Shown piece after piece: positions 24,757 to 32,989 of a DNA stretch of 64,000 nucleotides. Both the position numbers and the translations under genes were made by a program. Source of the DNA: Variovorax sp. OV700. GTDB taxonomy: Bacteria > Pseudomonadota > Gammaproteobacteria > Burkholderiales > Burkholderiaceae_C. The stretch is from assembly GCF_900099805.1 (NCBI RefSeq), contig NZ_FNDR01000009.1, positions 62,001 to 126,000 on the forward strand. The letters are read 5' to 3'. The notes under the pieces were generated by a model that worked only from the letters and a program-made list of their open reading frames with translations, made no database searches and was not told the origin of the DNA. Each line of letters begins with the position of its first letter. Positions within the stretch are counted from its first letter, which is position 1.

Positions 24757-25785
24757 ATGAAAGTCGTCTACAGCGACACGCACAAGGACCACGACCCGCA
24801 GCTCTTCATGGTGCGCGGCAAGCTCAAGCGCAGCAACGAGCAGCCCGAGCGCGCCTTCCGCCTGCTGAAGGCGGTCGAGCAGGAAGGCCACGAGATCGTT
24901 GCCGCGCGCGACTTCGGCGCCGGTCCGCGCGGGGCCATCCACACGCCCGAATACCTGCGCTTTCTCGAAACGGCCTACGCGCGCTGGCAGCTGCTGGACG
25001 ACCCGTCCGAAGAAGTGATGCCTAACATTCATCCCTTTCCGGGCCAGCCCTGCACCTACCCCGACAGCGTGGTCGGCCAGGCCGGCTTCCACATGGGCGA
25101 CAACGCCTGCTCCATCGGCGCGCGAACGTGGGAGGCCGCCATTGCCTCGGCGAACATGGCCACGCATGCGGCGCAGATCGTGCTCGATGGCGAGCGCGTG
25201 GCCTATGCGCTGTGCCGCCCGCCCGGCCACCACGCCTACGCCGACCGTGCCAACGGCTTTTGCTACCTCAACAACGTGGCCATTGCCGCGCAGTATCTGC
25301 GCGGCGTGCACGACCGCGTGGCCGTTCTCGACATCGACGTGCACCACGGCAACGGTACGCAGGGCATCTTCTACCGCCGCGCCGACGTGCTGACCATTTC
25401 GCTGCACGGCGACCCGCGCAACTTCACGCCCTTCTTCATCGGCCATGCGCACGAACGCGGCGAAGGCGAAGGCCTGGGCTACAACATCAACAAGCCGCTG
25501 CCTCTGGGCACCGACATCGACGGCTACCTGCCCGCGCTGCGCGATGCCTGCGACAGCATCCGCGCCTATGCGCCCGGTGCGCTCGTGGTGGCGCTGGGGC
25601 TCGATGCGCACGAGCGCGATCCGTACAAGGGCATGAAGATCCAGACCGCCGGCTTTGCCGTGCTGCTGGCGGAGATCGCGCGCTTGGACTTGCCGACGGT
25701 GCTGGTGCAGGAGGGCGGCTATCTTTCCGATGACCTGGGTCCGAACATCGCCAGTGCGCTGCGCGGCTTCGAGGGTGCCGCGTGA
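24757..25785 (+). CDS. histone deacetylase-family amidohydrolase, acetylpolyamine amidohydrolase-like
   Basis: A 342-residue zinc amidohydrolase of the HDAC fold, the usual length for acetylpolyamine amidohydrolases. The general-base pair is His158-His159 (RPPGHHAY), the zinc ligands include Asp194 and His196 in LDIDVHHGNGTQ, and a conserved Tyr occurs in QEGGYLSDD. It aligns by eye with bacterial acetylpolyamine amidohydrolases (opening MKVVYSDTHK, then FLETAYARW). It would remove an acetyl or similar acyl group from a terminal amine. The next gene's GTG start overlaps its stop, so it is coupled to the kinase. Confidence 0.92.
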   Translation: MKVVYSDTHKDHDPQLFMVRGKLKRSNEQPERAFRLLKAVEQEGHEIVAARDFGAGPRGAIHTPEYLRFLETAYARWQLLDDPSEEVMPNIHPFPGQPCTYPDSVVGQAGFHMGDNACSIGARTWEAAIASANMATHAAQIVLDGERVAYALCRPPGHHAYADRANGFCYLNNVAIAAQYLRGVHDRVAVLDIDVHHGNGTQGIFYRRADVLTISLHGDPRNFTPFFIGHAHERGEGEGLGYNINKPLPLGTDIDGYLPALRDACDSIRAYAPGALVVALGLDAHERDPYKGMKIQTAGFAVLLAEIARLDLPTVLVQEGGYLSDDLGPNIASALRGFEGAA

Positions 25786-26837
25786 CGACAGTGGATTTCG
25801 CCGACGCACAGGTGCTCAGCGAAGGCTCGCCCGCACTCGACGACGACTGGGTGCGCCAGCTTGCGCGCGAGCGCTACGGCATCGAAGGCGAGATGAAGCC
25901 GCTGACCGGCGAGCGTGACCGCAACTACCGCTTCGAGCGCGCCACCGACGGCGCCCGCTTCATGCTGAAGATCTCGCATCCGGCCGAAACCGCCTTGGTC
26001 GCCGACTTCCAGACCCAAGCCCTGCTGTACCTCGAGGCCGCGGACACGGGCCTGCCGGTGCAGCGCATCGTGCCGACGGAGGACGGCGCCGCCTCCTTCG
26101 TGTGCGACCCGGGCGATGGCCTGCCGCGCGTGGTGCGCCTCTTCACCTACCTGCCCGGCCTGCCGCTGCCCGAGGCGCCACGCACGCCGCTGCAGCAGCA
26201 GAACCTCGCGCGCATGCTGGCCCGGCTCGACGTCGCGCTCGCGGGCTTCGACCATCCGGCCGGCGCGCTGCCGCTGCCCTGGGATCTGCAGCGCGCCGAC
26301 AGCGTGCGCGGCCTGCTCGCGCACATCGCCGAGCCGGAACGCCGCGCCCTGGCCACCGCTGCACTCGACCGCTTCGAGCGCGACGCCAAGCCCGTGCTGC
26401 GCACGCTGCCCGCGCAGCCGATCCACAACGACTTCAACATCTACAACGTGCTGGTCGATCCGGGCGACACCGACCGCATCGCCGCCATCCTCGACTTCGG
26501 CGACATGGTGCGCGCGCCGTGCATCAACGACCTGGCCGTGGCCGCCGCGTACCAGGCCGGCACCGGTGACGATCCGCTCGCGGCCATCGTGCCGCTGGTC
26601 GCCGCGTACCACGCGGTGCGGCCGCTGTCGCCGGCCGAGGTCGGCGTGCTGTTCAACCTGATCACGGCGCGGCTCGTGATGGTGGTGGCGATCGGCGGAT
26701 GGCGCGCCGCGCGCTATCCCGAGAACGCGACCTACCTGCTGCGAAACAACCCGCTGTCGTGGGCCCGGCTGCAGGCCTGCGAGCGCATCGGCGCTGCCGC
26801 CGCGACAGCAACCTTTCGACGCGCGTTGAACCTCTGA
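25782..26837 (+). CDS. APH-family small-molecule kinase, hydroxylysine kinase-like
   Basis: A 351-residue protein kinase-like phosphotransferase. The catalytic loop is His215-Asn-Asp217 with Asn222 (IHNDFNIYN), and the metal-binding DFG is at 238-240. The start is GTG, overlapping the deacetylase stop. Family knowledge: in animals, hydroxylysine kinase of this fold works with an AGXT2L phospho-lyase, and the next gene here encodes exactly such a protein. Choline, ethanolamine or aminoglycoside kinases are alternatives. Substrate is likely a hydroxylated amine; this is inferred from the neighbour. Confidence 0.88.
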   Translation: MTTVDFADAQVLSEGSPALDDDWVRQLARERYGIEGEMKPLTGERDRNYRFERATDGARFMLKISHPAETALVADFQTQALLYLEAADTGLPVQRIVPTEDGAASFVCDPGDGLPRVVRLFTYLPGLPLPEAPRTPLQQQNLARMLARLDVALAGFDHPAGALPLPWDLQRADSVRGLLAHIAEPERRALATAALDRFERDAKPVLRTLPAQPIHNDFNIYNVLVDPGDTDRIAAILDFGDMVRAPCINDLAVAAAYQAGTGDDPLAAIVPLVAAYHAVRPLSPAEVGVLFNLITARLVMVVAIGGWRAARYPENATYLLRNNPLSWARLQACERIGAAAATATFRRALNL

Positions 26838-26847
26838 GAGATCGCCC

Positions 26848-28131
26848 ATGACCACCCTCGCCCCTTCGACCCAGGTACTCGTCGAGCGCCGCGCACGCGT
26901 GCTCGGCCCGGCCTACCGCCTGTTCTACGAAACACCGCTGCATCCGGTGCGCGGCGAAGGCGTGTGGCTGTACGACGCCGATGGCAAACGCTACCTCGAC
27001 GCCTACAACAACGTCGCGTCGGTCGGCCATTGTCATCCGCACGTGGTCGAAGCCATCGCGCGCCAGGCGGGCGTGCTCAACACCCACACGCGCTACCTGC
27101 ACCAAGGCGTGCTCGACTATGCCGAGCGACTGCTGGCCACCATGCCCTCCGAACTCGGCCATGCGATGTTCACCTGCACCGGCAGCGAGGCCAATGACCT
27201 CGCGATGCGCATCGCCAGAGCGCATACGAAAGCCGAGGGGCTGATCGTCACGCGCTTCGCGTACCACGGCGTGACTTCGTCGATCGCGGAGGCCTCGCCC
27301 TCGCTCGGCAAGTTCGTGCGGCTGGGCGATGCGGTGCGCACCGTGCCCGCGCCGGACAGCTACCGCATCGCGGCCGGCGACATGGGCCGCGCGTTTGCGA
27401 ACGGCGTACGCGAGGCCATCGCCGACCTGAAGGCGCGGGGCATCCGTCCGGCCGCGCTGATGGTCGACACCGTGTTTTCGAGCGACGGCATCTTCACCGA
27501 CCCACGGGGTTTCATGGCCGAGGCGGTGGACGCGGTGCGCGAAGCCGGAGGCCTCTTCATCGCCGATGAAGTTCAGCCCGGCCTCGGCCGCACCGGTGAT
27601 GCGTTCTGGGGCTTCCAGCGGCACGGCGCGGTGCCCGACATCGTCACCATGGGCAAGCCGCTCGGCGCCGGCCATCCGCTGGCCGGCCTCGCGGTGCGGC
27701 CCGAGGTGCTGGCCGCCTTCGGCCGCGAGTGCCGTTACTTCAACACCTTCGGAGGCAACCCGGTCTCGATGGCCGCGGGCATGGCGGTGCTCGACGTGAT
27801 CGACCGCGAAGGCTTGATGGCCAATGCGCAGCGCGTCGGCCGCCATCTGCGCGCGCAAATCGCGAAGCTTGCCGAGCGCCACAGCTTGATCGGCGACGTG
27901 CGCGGCGCGGGCCTGTTCGTGGGTGTGGAGTTCGTCACGGACCGGAAAGCACGCACGCCCGCCACCGCGGAAACCGCGCGCGTCGTCAATGGCCTGCGCG
28001 AGCGGCAGGTGCTGCTGAGCGCCACCGGCGAGCATGCCAACACGCTGAAGATCCGCCCGCCGCTGGTGTTTTCCGAAGCCAACGCCGATCTGCTCGTCGA
28101 GACGCTCGACCAGGTGCTGGCCGGGCTCTGA
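26848..28131 (+). CDS. class III PLP enzyme, AGXT2L-like phospho-lyase
   Basis: A 427-residue PLP protein. It keeps Lys270 (TMGKPLGAGHP) for the cofactor and Asp240 in FIADEVQPGLG. Several segments match the ethanolamine-phosphate / 5-phosphohydroxylysine phospho-lyase group rather than ordinary transaminases: YNNVASVGHCHP (53-64), LNTHTRYLH and FTCTGSEANDLAMRIAR. These enzymes remove phosphate and ammonia together from O-phosphorylated amino alcohols. The kinase gene lies ten bases upstream. The reaction is thus strongly suggested, but a normal transaminase activity cannot be excluded. Confidence 0.87.
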   Translation: MTTLAPSTQVLVERRARVLGPAYRLFYETPLHPVRGEGVWLYDADGKRYLDAYNNVASVGHCHPHVVEAIARQAGVLNTHTRYLHQGVLDYAERLLATMPSELGHAMFTCTGSEANDLAMRIARAHTKAEGLIVTRFAYHGVTSSIAEASPSLGKFVRLGDAVRTVPAPDSYRIAAGDMGRAFANGVREAIADLKARGIRPAALMVDTVFSSDGIFTDPRGFMAEAVDAVREAGGLFIADEVQPGLGRTGDAFWGFQRHGAVPDIVTMGKPLGAGHPLAGLAVRPEVLAAFGRECRYFNTFGGNPVSMAAGMAVLDVIDREGLMANAQRVGRHLRAQIAKLAERHSLIGDVRGAGLFVGVEFVTDRKARTPATAETARVVNGLRERQVLLSATGEHANTLKIRPPLVFSEANADLLVETLDQVLAGL

Positions 28132-28195
28132 CGGCGGGCATGGCGGCCAGCGCCGCCTTGCGCCAGAATCGTTCGCCCTTACGACCTTTGCCATC

Positions 28196-29401
28196 ATGAA
28201 CATCGTCGATTCCTTCGCCAGCAACGCCTCCCGTTTCGTCGATATCCGGCGCGACATCCACGCCCATCCGGAACTCGGTTTCGAAGAACACCGCACCTCC
28301 GAAAAGGTGGCGGGCCTGCTCGCCGAATGGGGCATCGAGGTGCACCGCGGCATTGCCGGCACCGGCTTGGTCGGCGTGCTGCGCAAGGGCACCGGCACGC
28401 GCACCATCGGCCTGCGCGCCGACATGGACGCGCTGCCGCTGCACGAGGCCAACGATTTCGCCCACAAGTCCACGCACGCGGGCCGCATGCATGCCTGCGG
28501 CCACGACGGCCACACCACCATGCTGCTGGCCGCCGCCTGGCACCTGTCGCAGCAGGGGCCGGATGATTTCGACGGCACGGTGCATTTCATCTTCCAGCCC
28601 GCCGAGGAGATGGGCAAGGCCGGTGCGAAGAAGATGATCCAGGACGGCCTGTTCGAGCGCTTCCCGTGCGATGCGGTCTTTGCGCTGCACAACTTCCCGG
28701 TCGGTGACGTGGGCCGCTTCGCGCTCAACGAAGGCGCGCTGATGGCGTCGAGCAACACCTACAAGATCACGCTGCGCGGGCGCGGCACGCATGCCTCGAT
28801 GCCGCACACCGGCATCGACCCGGTGGCCGCCGTGGTCACGCTCGCGCAGCAGCTCCAGACCATCGTGCCGCGCACCATTCCCAGCACGGAGCGCGCGCTG
28901 CTCGCGGTCACGCAGCTGCAGGGGTCGGATGCGCCCAACGTGATTCCCGACGTGGCCACGGTCGGCGGCACCATTCGCACCTTCTCCATCGAGGCCATCG
29001 ACAAGATCGAGGCGCGTCTGCGTGAAGTGGCCGCCGGCGTGGCCGCGGCGCACGGCTGCACGGCCGAGGTCTTTTTCAACCGCTCGTCGCCGCCGGTGGT
29101 CAATCACGTGGCCGAGGCGCGCTTTGCCGCAAGCGTGATGCGCGAGGTGGTGGGCGACGACATGGTGACCGACAATTTTCCCGCCGTAATGGGCGCCGAG
29201 GACTTCGCGCACATGCTGCTCGCGCGACCCGGTTGCTATGCCTTCCTGGGCAATGGCGACGGCGACCATCGGCTCGATGGCCACGGGCCCGGCCCTTGCA
29301 TCATCCACAACACCTCGTTCGACTTCAACGACGAGATCATTCCGATTGGCGCCAGCTACTTCGTGAAGCTGGTGCAGTGCTGGCTGCCTTCGGGCGGCTG
29401 A
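28196..29401 (+). CDS. M20 family metallo-amidohydrolase, hippurate hydrolase-like
   Basis: A 401-residue dinuclear metal amidohydrolase. Metal-site residues are Cys101 and His103 (MHACGHDGH) and Glu137-Glu138 (QPAEEMG). Relatives cleave N-acyl amino acids, hippurate or IAA conjugates. It lies 64 bases after the phospho-lyase in the same direction. A second acyl-removing enzyme in the cluster supports the idea that the imported compound is N-acylated. Confidence 0.92.
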   Translation: MNIVDSFASNASRFVDIRRDIHAHPELGFEEHRTSEKVAGLLAEWGIEVHRGIAGTGLVGVLRKGTGTRTIGLRADMDALPLHEANDFAHKSTHAGRMHACGHDGHTTMLLAAAWHLSQQGPDDFDGTVHFIFQPAEEMGKAGAKKMIQDGLFERFPCDAVFALHNFPVGDVGRFALNEGALMASSNTYKITLRGRGTHASMPHTGIDPVAAVVTLAQQLQTIVPRTIPSTERALLAVTQLQGSDAPNVIPDVATVGGTIRTFSIEAIDKIEARLREVAAGVAAAHGCTAEVFFNRSSPPVVNHVAEARFAASVMREVVGDDMVTDNFPAVMGAEDFAHMLLARPGCYAFLGNGDGDHRLDGHGPGPCIIHNTSFDFNDEIIPIGASYFVKLVQCWLPSGG

Positions 29402-29418
29402 GCTTTTTTCTGTTGACG

Positions 29419-30423
29419 ATGACGATGAAAGTGGCCGCCCCGATGACTTCCTCGATCCTGTTCACCCGACGTTCGCTGGTCGCCCTTGCCGCCGCGACGG
29501 CCCTGGGCGCCATCGCGCCCGTGCACGCGCAGCAGCAGCGCGTGATCCACATCGTCGTGCCCTTCGGCACGGGTGCGGTGCAGGATACGGTGGCGCGTGC
29601 CTTCAACGCCGAACTGGGCGCGGCACTCAACGCCAGCGCGATCGTCGAGAACCGCGCGGGCGCGGGCGGCACGGTGGGCGCAGCCGTGGTCGCCAAGGCG
29701 CCGCCGGACGGCAACACGCTGGTGCTCGCGGCCGCGAGCCACCACATCGCGGGCTTCCTGTACAGCAAGCTGTCCTACGACCCGCTGAAGGATTTCGTGG
29801 GCGTGGCCAACATCGGCAACGCGGGCTATGTGCTGGCGATTTCGAGCGGACTCAACGTGTCGAACACGGCCGACTTCATCAAGGAGGTGAAGGCCAACCC
29901 GGGCAAGTACAACTACGCCTCGGCCGGCAACGGCAGCGCCACGCATCTGGCCATGGCATCGTTCCTCGCGAAGGCCGGGCTGCAGATGACGCACATCCCG
30001 ACCAAGTCGACCGGCGAGGCGGTCAACGAGGTGCTCGCGGGCCGTGTGCAGGCGGTCATCTCGTCGAGCATCGGCGTGATGGGTTTTCAGGCCGATCCGC
30101 GCTTGAAGCTGCTCGCCTCCACGGGCCAGGCGCGCAGCCCCTTCCTGCCGACTTTGCCGACCGTGGCCGAAAGCGGCCTGCCGGGCTACGCCTTCGATTC
30201 ATGGATCGGCTTGCTCGCACCCGCTGGCACGCCGAAGGCCGAGGTCGAGCGACTCAACGCGGCCACCAACAAGGTGCTGGCGGATCCAGCGATCCAGGAA
30301 CGGTTCAAGCGCCTGGGTGTGGAGCCACGCACGCAGAGCGCGGAAGAGTTCCAGAAGCTGCTGCGCGCAGACTGGGATGCGATGGGGGCGGTGGTGAAGG
30401 CTTCTGGGGCGAAGATCGACTGA
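29419..30423 (+). CDS. tripartite tricarboxylate transporter (Bug-type) substrate-binding protein
   Basis: A 334-residue periplasmic protein. The signal peptide (FTRRSLVALAAATALGA, cleaved after VHA) is preceded by several in-frame ATGs (29419, 29425, 29443); the true start is uncertain and no good ribosome site is seen. The Bug fold is marked by VENRAGAGGTVGAAVVAKAPPDG and YNYASAGNGSATHLA. No TctA or TctB membrane genes are nearby, as is common for the many solitary Bug proteins of this group. It ends the catabolic cluster and is followed by a large inverted repeat. Ligand probably a carboxylate. Confidence 0.88.
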   Translation: MTMKVAAPMTSSILFTRRSLVALAAATALGAIAPVHAQQQRVIHIVVPFGTGAVQDTVARAFNAELGAALNASAIVENRAGAGGTVGAAVVAKAPPDGNTLVLAAASHHIAGFLYSKLSYDPLKDFVGVANIGNAGYVLAISSGLNVSNTADFIKEVKANPGKYNYASAGNGSATHLAMASFLAKAGLQMTHIPTKSTGEAVNEVLAGRVQAVISSSIGVMGFQADPRLKLLASTGQARSPFLPTLPTVAESGLPGYAFDSWIGLLAPAGTPKAEVERLNAATNKVLADPAIQERFKRLGVEPRTQSAEEFQKLLRADWDAMGAVVKASGAKID

Positions 30424-30449
30424 CTGGCTTCTGGTTTTTTGGCGCTCCT

Positions 30450-30710
30450 GTTCAGGGCGCGTGCAAAGGCCACCGGGTACTCCCCTCCGCGAATGTCCCC
30501 CGGGCTTCGCCCTCCTCCTTTATTTCGCTGCGGGGAGCACCCGGCGCCCTGTGCCCACTGGGCGCTGCGCCTGTTCCGCTCGATCAACCACCGCTCTAAC
30601 CAACGCACCCGCTGGCGGGGTGCCTTGCGCAGCGAAATAAAGGAGGAGCCCGAAGGGCGGGGGACATTCGCGGAGAAAGGTACCCCGTCGGCGGGTGCGC
30701 CGCCCTGAAC
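30450..30710. repeat. 261-base imperfect palindromic element
   Basis: The core arms at 30485-30532 and 30628-30675 are inverted copies of 48 bases, identical apart from an 11-base centre that is itself inverted (GGGCTTCGCC versus GCCCTTCGGG). Weaker inverted matches extend outward to GTTCAGGGCG (30450-30459) and CGCCCTGAAC (30701-30710). About 95 bases separate the core arms. It contains no credible gene. It may be a miniature mobile element or a dispersed intergenic repeat, and would form a long hairpin if transcribed. It fills most of the 468-base gap 30424-30891. Confidence 0.8.
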
Positions 30711-30829
30711 GCGGGGAGCATGAACAAAGCACAGCGCCCGGCGAACACACGGACGTCCGCGGCGCTTTCCGGCGGATATCACAGAAGACCTTGGTCCAAA
30801 AGAGCGCTTGCCCCACGCATATCCTGAAG

Positions 30830-30846
30830 ATATATTATTAATATAT
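30830..30846. promoter_or_regulatory. AT-only palindrome upstream of the hydroxyproline-type operon
   Basis: ATATATTATTAATATAT consists of two 8-base inverted arms around one T, in DNA that is otherwise G+C-rich. It lies 45 bases before the GTG start of the first gene, where a promoter -10 region or regulator site would be expected. The GntR/FCD protein at 36574 is the natural candidate to bind it. Binding is inferred, not shown. Confidence 0.6.
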
Positions 30847-30891
30847 TTAAACCGCGACCGCTTTCCGTCGCGCAACCCAGGAGCCCATCAC

Positions 30892-31809
30892 GTGACCAAC
30901 CCCCGCTGGCAAGGCATCTTCCCCGCCATCACCACCAAGTTCCACGCCGACGAAAGCATCGATGCCGAAGGCACCGCGCGCCACATCGACTTCCAGATCC
31001 GCAACGGCATCCACGGCCTGGTGACCTGCGGCTCGCTGGGCGAGGCCAGCACGCTTTCGCTCGAAGAAAAACTGCAAGTGGCCCAGATCGCGCTGGAAGC
31101 GGCCGACGGCCGCATCCCGGTGCTGGCGAATGTGTCGGAAACCAGCACCCGCGAAGCGCTGCGCTATGTGGACGGCGCCAACAAGCTGGGGGTGGCGGGC
31201 TTCATGGTGATGCCTTCGGTGATCTACGTGGCCGATGCGCGCGAGACGATGCTGAATGTGCGCACCATTGCCAACGCGGCTCAGAAGCCGGTCATGGTCT
31301 ACAACAACCCGGTGGCCTACCGCGTGGATCTGAAGCCCGAGCACATGGTCGAACTGGCGGACTGCGAGTGGATCGCGGCGATCAAGGAGAGCACGGGCGA
31401 CATCCGCCGCATCACGGACCTGCGCAACACGGTGGGGACCCGCTACCAGCTGTTCCTGGGGGTGGACGACCTGGCCTATGAGGGCCTGGCGCTGGGCGCG
31501 GATGGTCTCTTGGCCGGGGTGGGCTGCGCGTTCCCGCGGGAAACCGTGGCGCTGTACGACCTGATGAAGGCGGGCCAGTTCGCCGAGGCGCTGAAGCTGT
31601 ACCAGTGGATGACTCCGATGCTGCACCTGGATGTCTCGAACAAGCTGGTGCAGAACCTGAAGCTGATCGACGCCCTGGTGGGCGTGGGCACGGAGCACAT
31701 GCGCCGTCCGCGGCTGCCGCTCATCGGCGAGGAGCGCGCGGCCGTGGAGGCGATCGTGAAGAAGGCGCTGGCCACAAGGCCTGTGCAGTATCAGTCGGTC
31801 ATGGCATAA
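30892..31809 (+). CDS. dihydrodipicolinate synthase family protein, probable pyrroline-hydroxycarboxylate deaminase
   Basis: A 305-residue class I TIM-barrel lyase. The Schiff-base lysine is Lys165 (AAIKESTGD) and the conserved Tyr is Tyr137 (MVYNNP). The start is GTG at 30892 with AGGAG nine bases upstream. True DapA is unlikely given the context: the next genes encode a hydroxyproline epimerase and a D-hydroxyproline-type dehydrogenase. In such operons this family converts delta-1-pyrroline-4-hydroxy-2-carboxylate to 2-oxoglutarate semialdehyde with loss of ammonia. That assignment is by pathway context. Confidence 0.88.
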   Translation: MTNPRWQGIFPAITTKFHADESIDAEGTARHIDFQIRNGIHGLVTCGSLGEASTLSLEEKLQVAQIALEAADGRIPVLANVSETSTREALRYVDGANKLGVAGFMVMPSVIYVADARETMLNVRTIANAAQKPVMVYNNPVAYRVDLKPEHMVELADCEWIAAIKESTGDIRRITDLRNTVGTRYQLFLGVDDLAYEGLALGADGLLAGVGCAFPRETVALYDLMKAGQFAEALKLYQWMTPMLHLDVSNKLVQNLKLIDALVGVGTEHMRRPRLPLIGEERAAVEAIVKKALATRPVQYQSVMA

Positions 31810-31838
31810 ACCCTCTCGTCCTCTACAAAGGAACAAGC

Positions 31839-32975
31839 ATGAAGTCCAACGCACACATGATTCCGTTTCTCGGCCTCGTGGCCATCGCCATGGCGGGCCA
31901 CGCCAATGCGCAGCAGGAGCAGGTCGTCAAGATCGGCCACAGCGGGCCGCTGTCGGGCCCCAATGCCTTCGCGGGCAAGGACAACGAGAACGGCGTGCGG
32001 CTTGCCATCGAGGAACTCAACGCGAAGAAGATCACCGCCGGTGGCAAGACGCTGAAGTTCGAACTGGTGTCCGAAGACGATCAGTGCGACGCCAAATCCG
32101 GCGTGAGCGTGGCGCAGAAGTTCGTGGACGAAGGCGTCAAGTACGTCATGGGCCCGTACTGCTCGGGCGTGGCCATTCCGGCTTCGCGCATCTACGCCGA
32201 TGGCGGCACCATGGTCTCTACCGTCGGCACCAACCCGAAGGTGACGCAGGGCGGCTACAAGAACCTGTACCGCATCATCGCGAGCGACAACCAGATCGGT
32301 TCCAGCATGGCGGTGTACGCGGCCAAGGTGCTCAAGGTCGGCAAGGTGGGCGTGATCGACGACCGCACCGCCTTCGGCCAGGGCCTTGCGGAAGAGTTCA
32401 CCAAGGAAGCGAAGAAGCAGGGCCTCACGGTGGTCGGGCAGGAGTTCACCACCGACAAGGCCGTGGACTTCACCGCCATCCTGACCAACATGAAGGCCAA
32501 GGCGCCCGAAGCGATCTTCTTCGGCGGCTACGCACCGCAGGCCGCACCCATGGCGCGCCAGATGAAGCAACTGGCCGTGCCCGGCAAGCTGCTGGGCGGC
32601 GACACGCTGTGCAGCCCCGCCACCGGCAAGCTGGGTGGCGATGCGGTCAACGACCTGGTGTTCTGCGCGCAAGGCGGCTCCATTCTCGAAAAGGCGCAGA
32701 GCGGCCCGGCGTTCAAGGCCAAGTTCAAGAAGCGCTTCAACGCCGACGCGGACGCGTATGCCGCCTCGTACTACGACCAAGTGCTGTTCATCGGCGAGTC
32801 GATGCAAAAGATCAATTCCATCGATCCCGACAAGGTGGGCGCCGAGCTCTACAAGACCACCTACAAAGGCGTGGCCGCCACCTACAGCTACGACGACAAG
32901 GGCAACATGAAGCAGGCGCCGATCACGGTGTTTACCTTCAAGAACGCAGCGCCCGTGCCACTCGCAAGCTACTGA
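31839..32975 (+). CDS. branched-chain amino acid-type ABC substrate-binding protein
   Basis: A 378-residue periplasmic protein of the LivJ/LivK type (type 1 fold). A signal peptide ends at GHANA-QQ. Typical motifs are KIGHSGPLSGPNAFAGKDNENGVRLAIEELN and VSEDDQCDAKSGV. No permease or ATPase genes of this class occur in the window, so it must work with components encoded elsewhere. Position between the deaminase and epimerase genes suggests it captures hydroxyproline or a related amino acid. AAGGAA precedes the ATG at 31839. Confidence 0.9.
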   Translation: MKSNAHMIPFLGLVAIAMAGHANAQQEQVVKIGHSGPLSGPNAFAGKDNENGVRLAIEELNAKKITAGGKTLKFELVSEDDQCDAKSGVSVAQKFVDEGVKYVMGPYCSGVAIPASRIYADGGTMVSTVGTNPKVTQGGYKNLYRIIASDNQIGSSMAVYAAKVLKVGKVGVIDDRTAFGQGLAEEFTKEAKKQGLTVVGQEFTTDKAVDFTAILTNMKAKAPEAIFFGGYAPQAAPMARQMKQLAVPGKLLGGDTLCSPATGKLGGDAVNDLVFCAQGGSILEKAQSGPAFKAKFKKRFNADADAYAASYYDQVLFIGESMQKINSIDPDKVGAELYKTTYKGVAATYSYDDKGNMKQAPITVFTFKNAAPVPLASY

Positions 32976-32989
32976 TCGGACCCAGCCAC

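Noticed and set aside
30450..30710. An insertion sequence
   Set aside because: There is no transposase gene and no clear target duplication. Only a small palindromic repeat can be supported.
30424..30891. Short open frames inside the palindromic element
   Set aside because: They arise from the inverted arms, differ between frames and have no protein character.
30892..31809. Lysine biosynthesis DapA
   Set aside because: The family is shared, but the gene lies in an operon with a hydroxyproline epimerase and a D-hydroxyproline-type dehydrogenase, which fits the catabolic deaminase much better.
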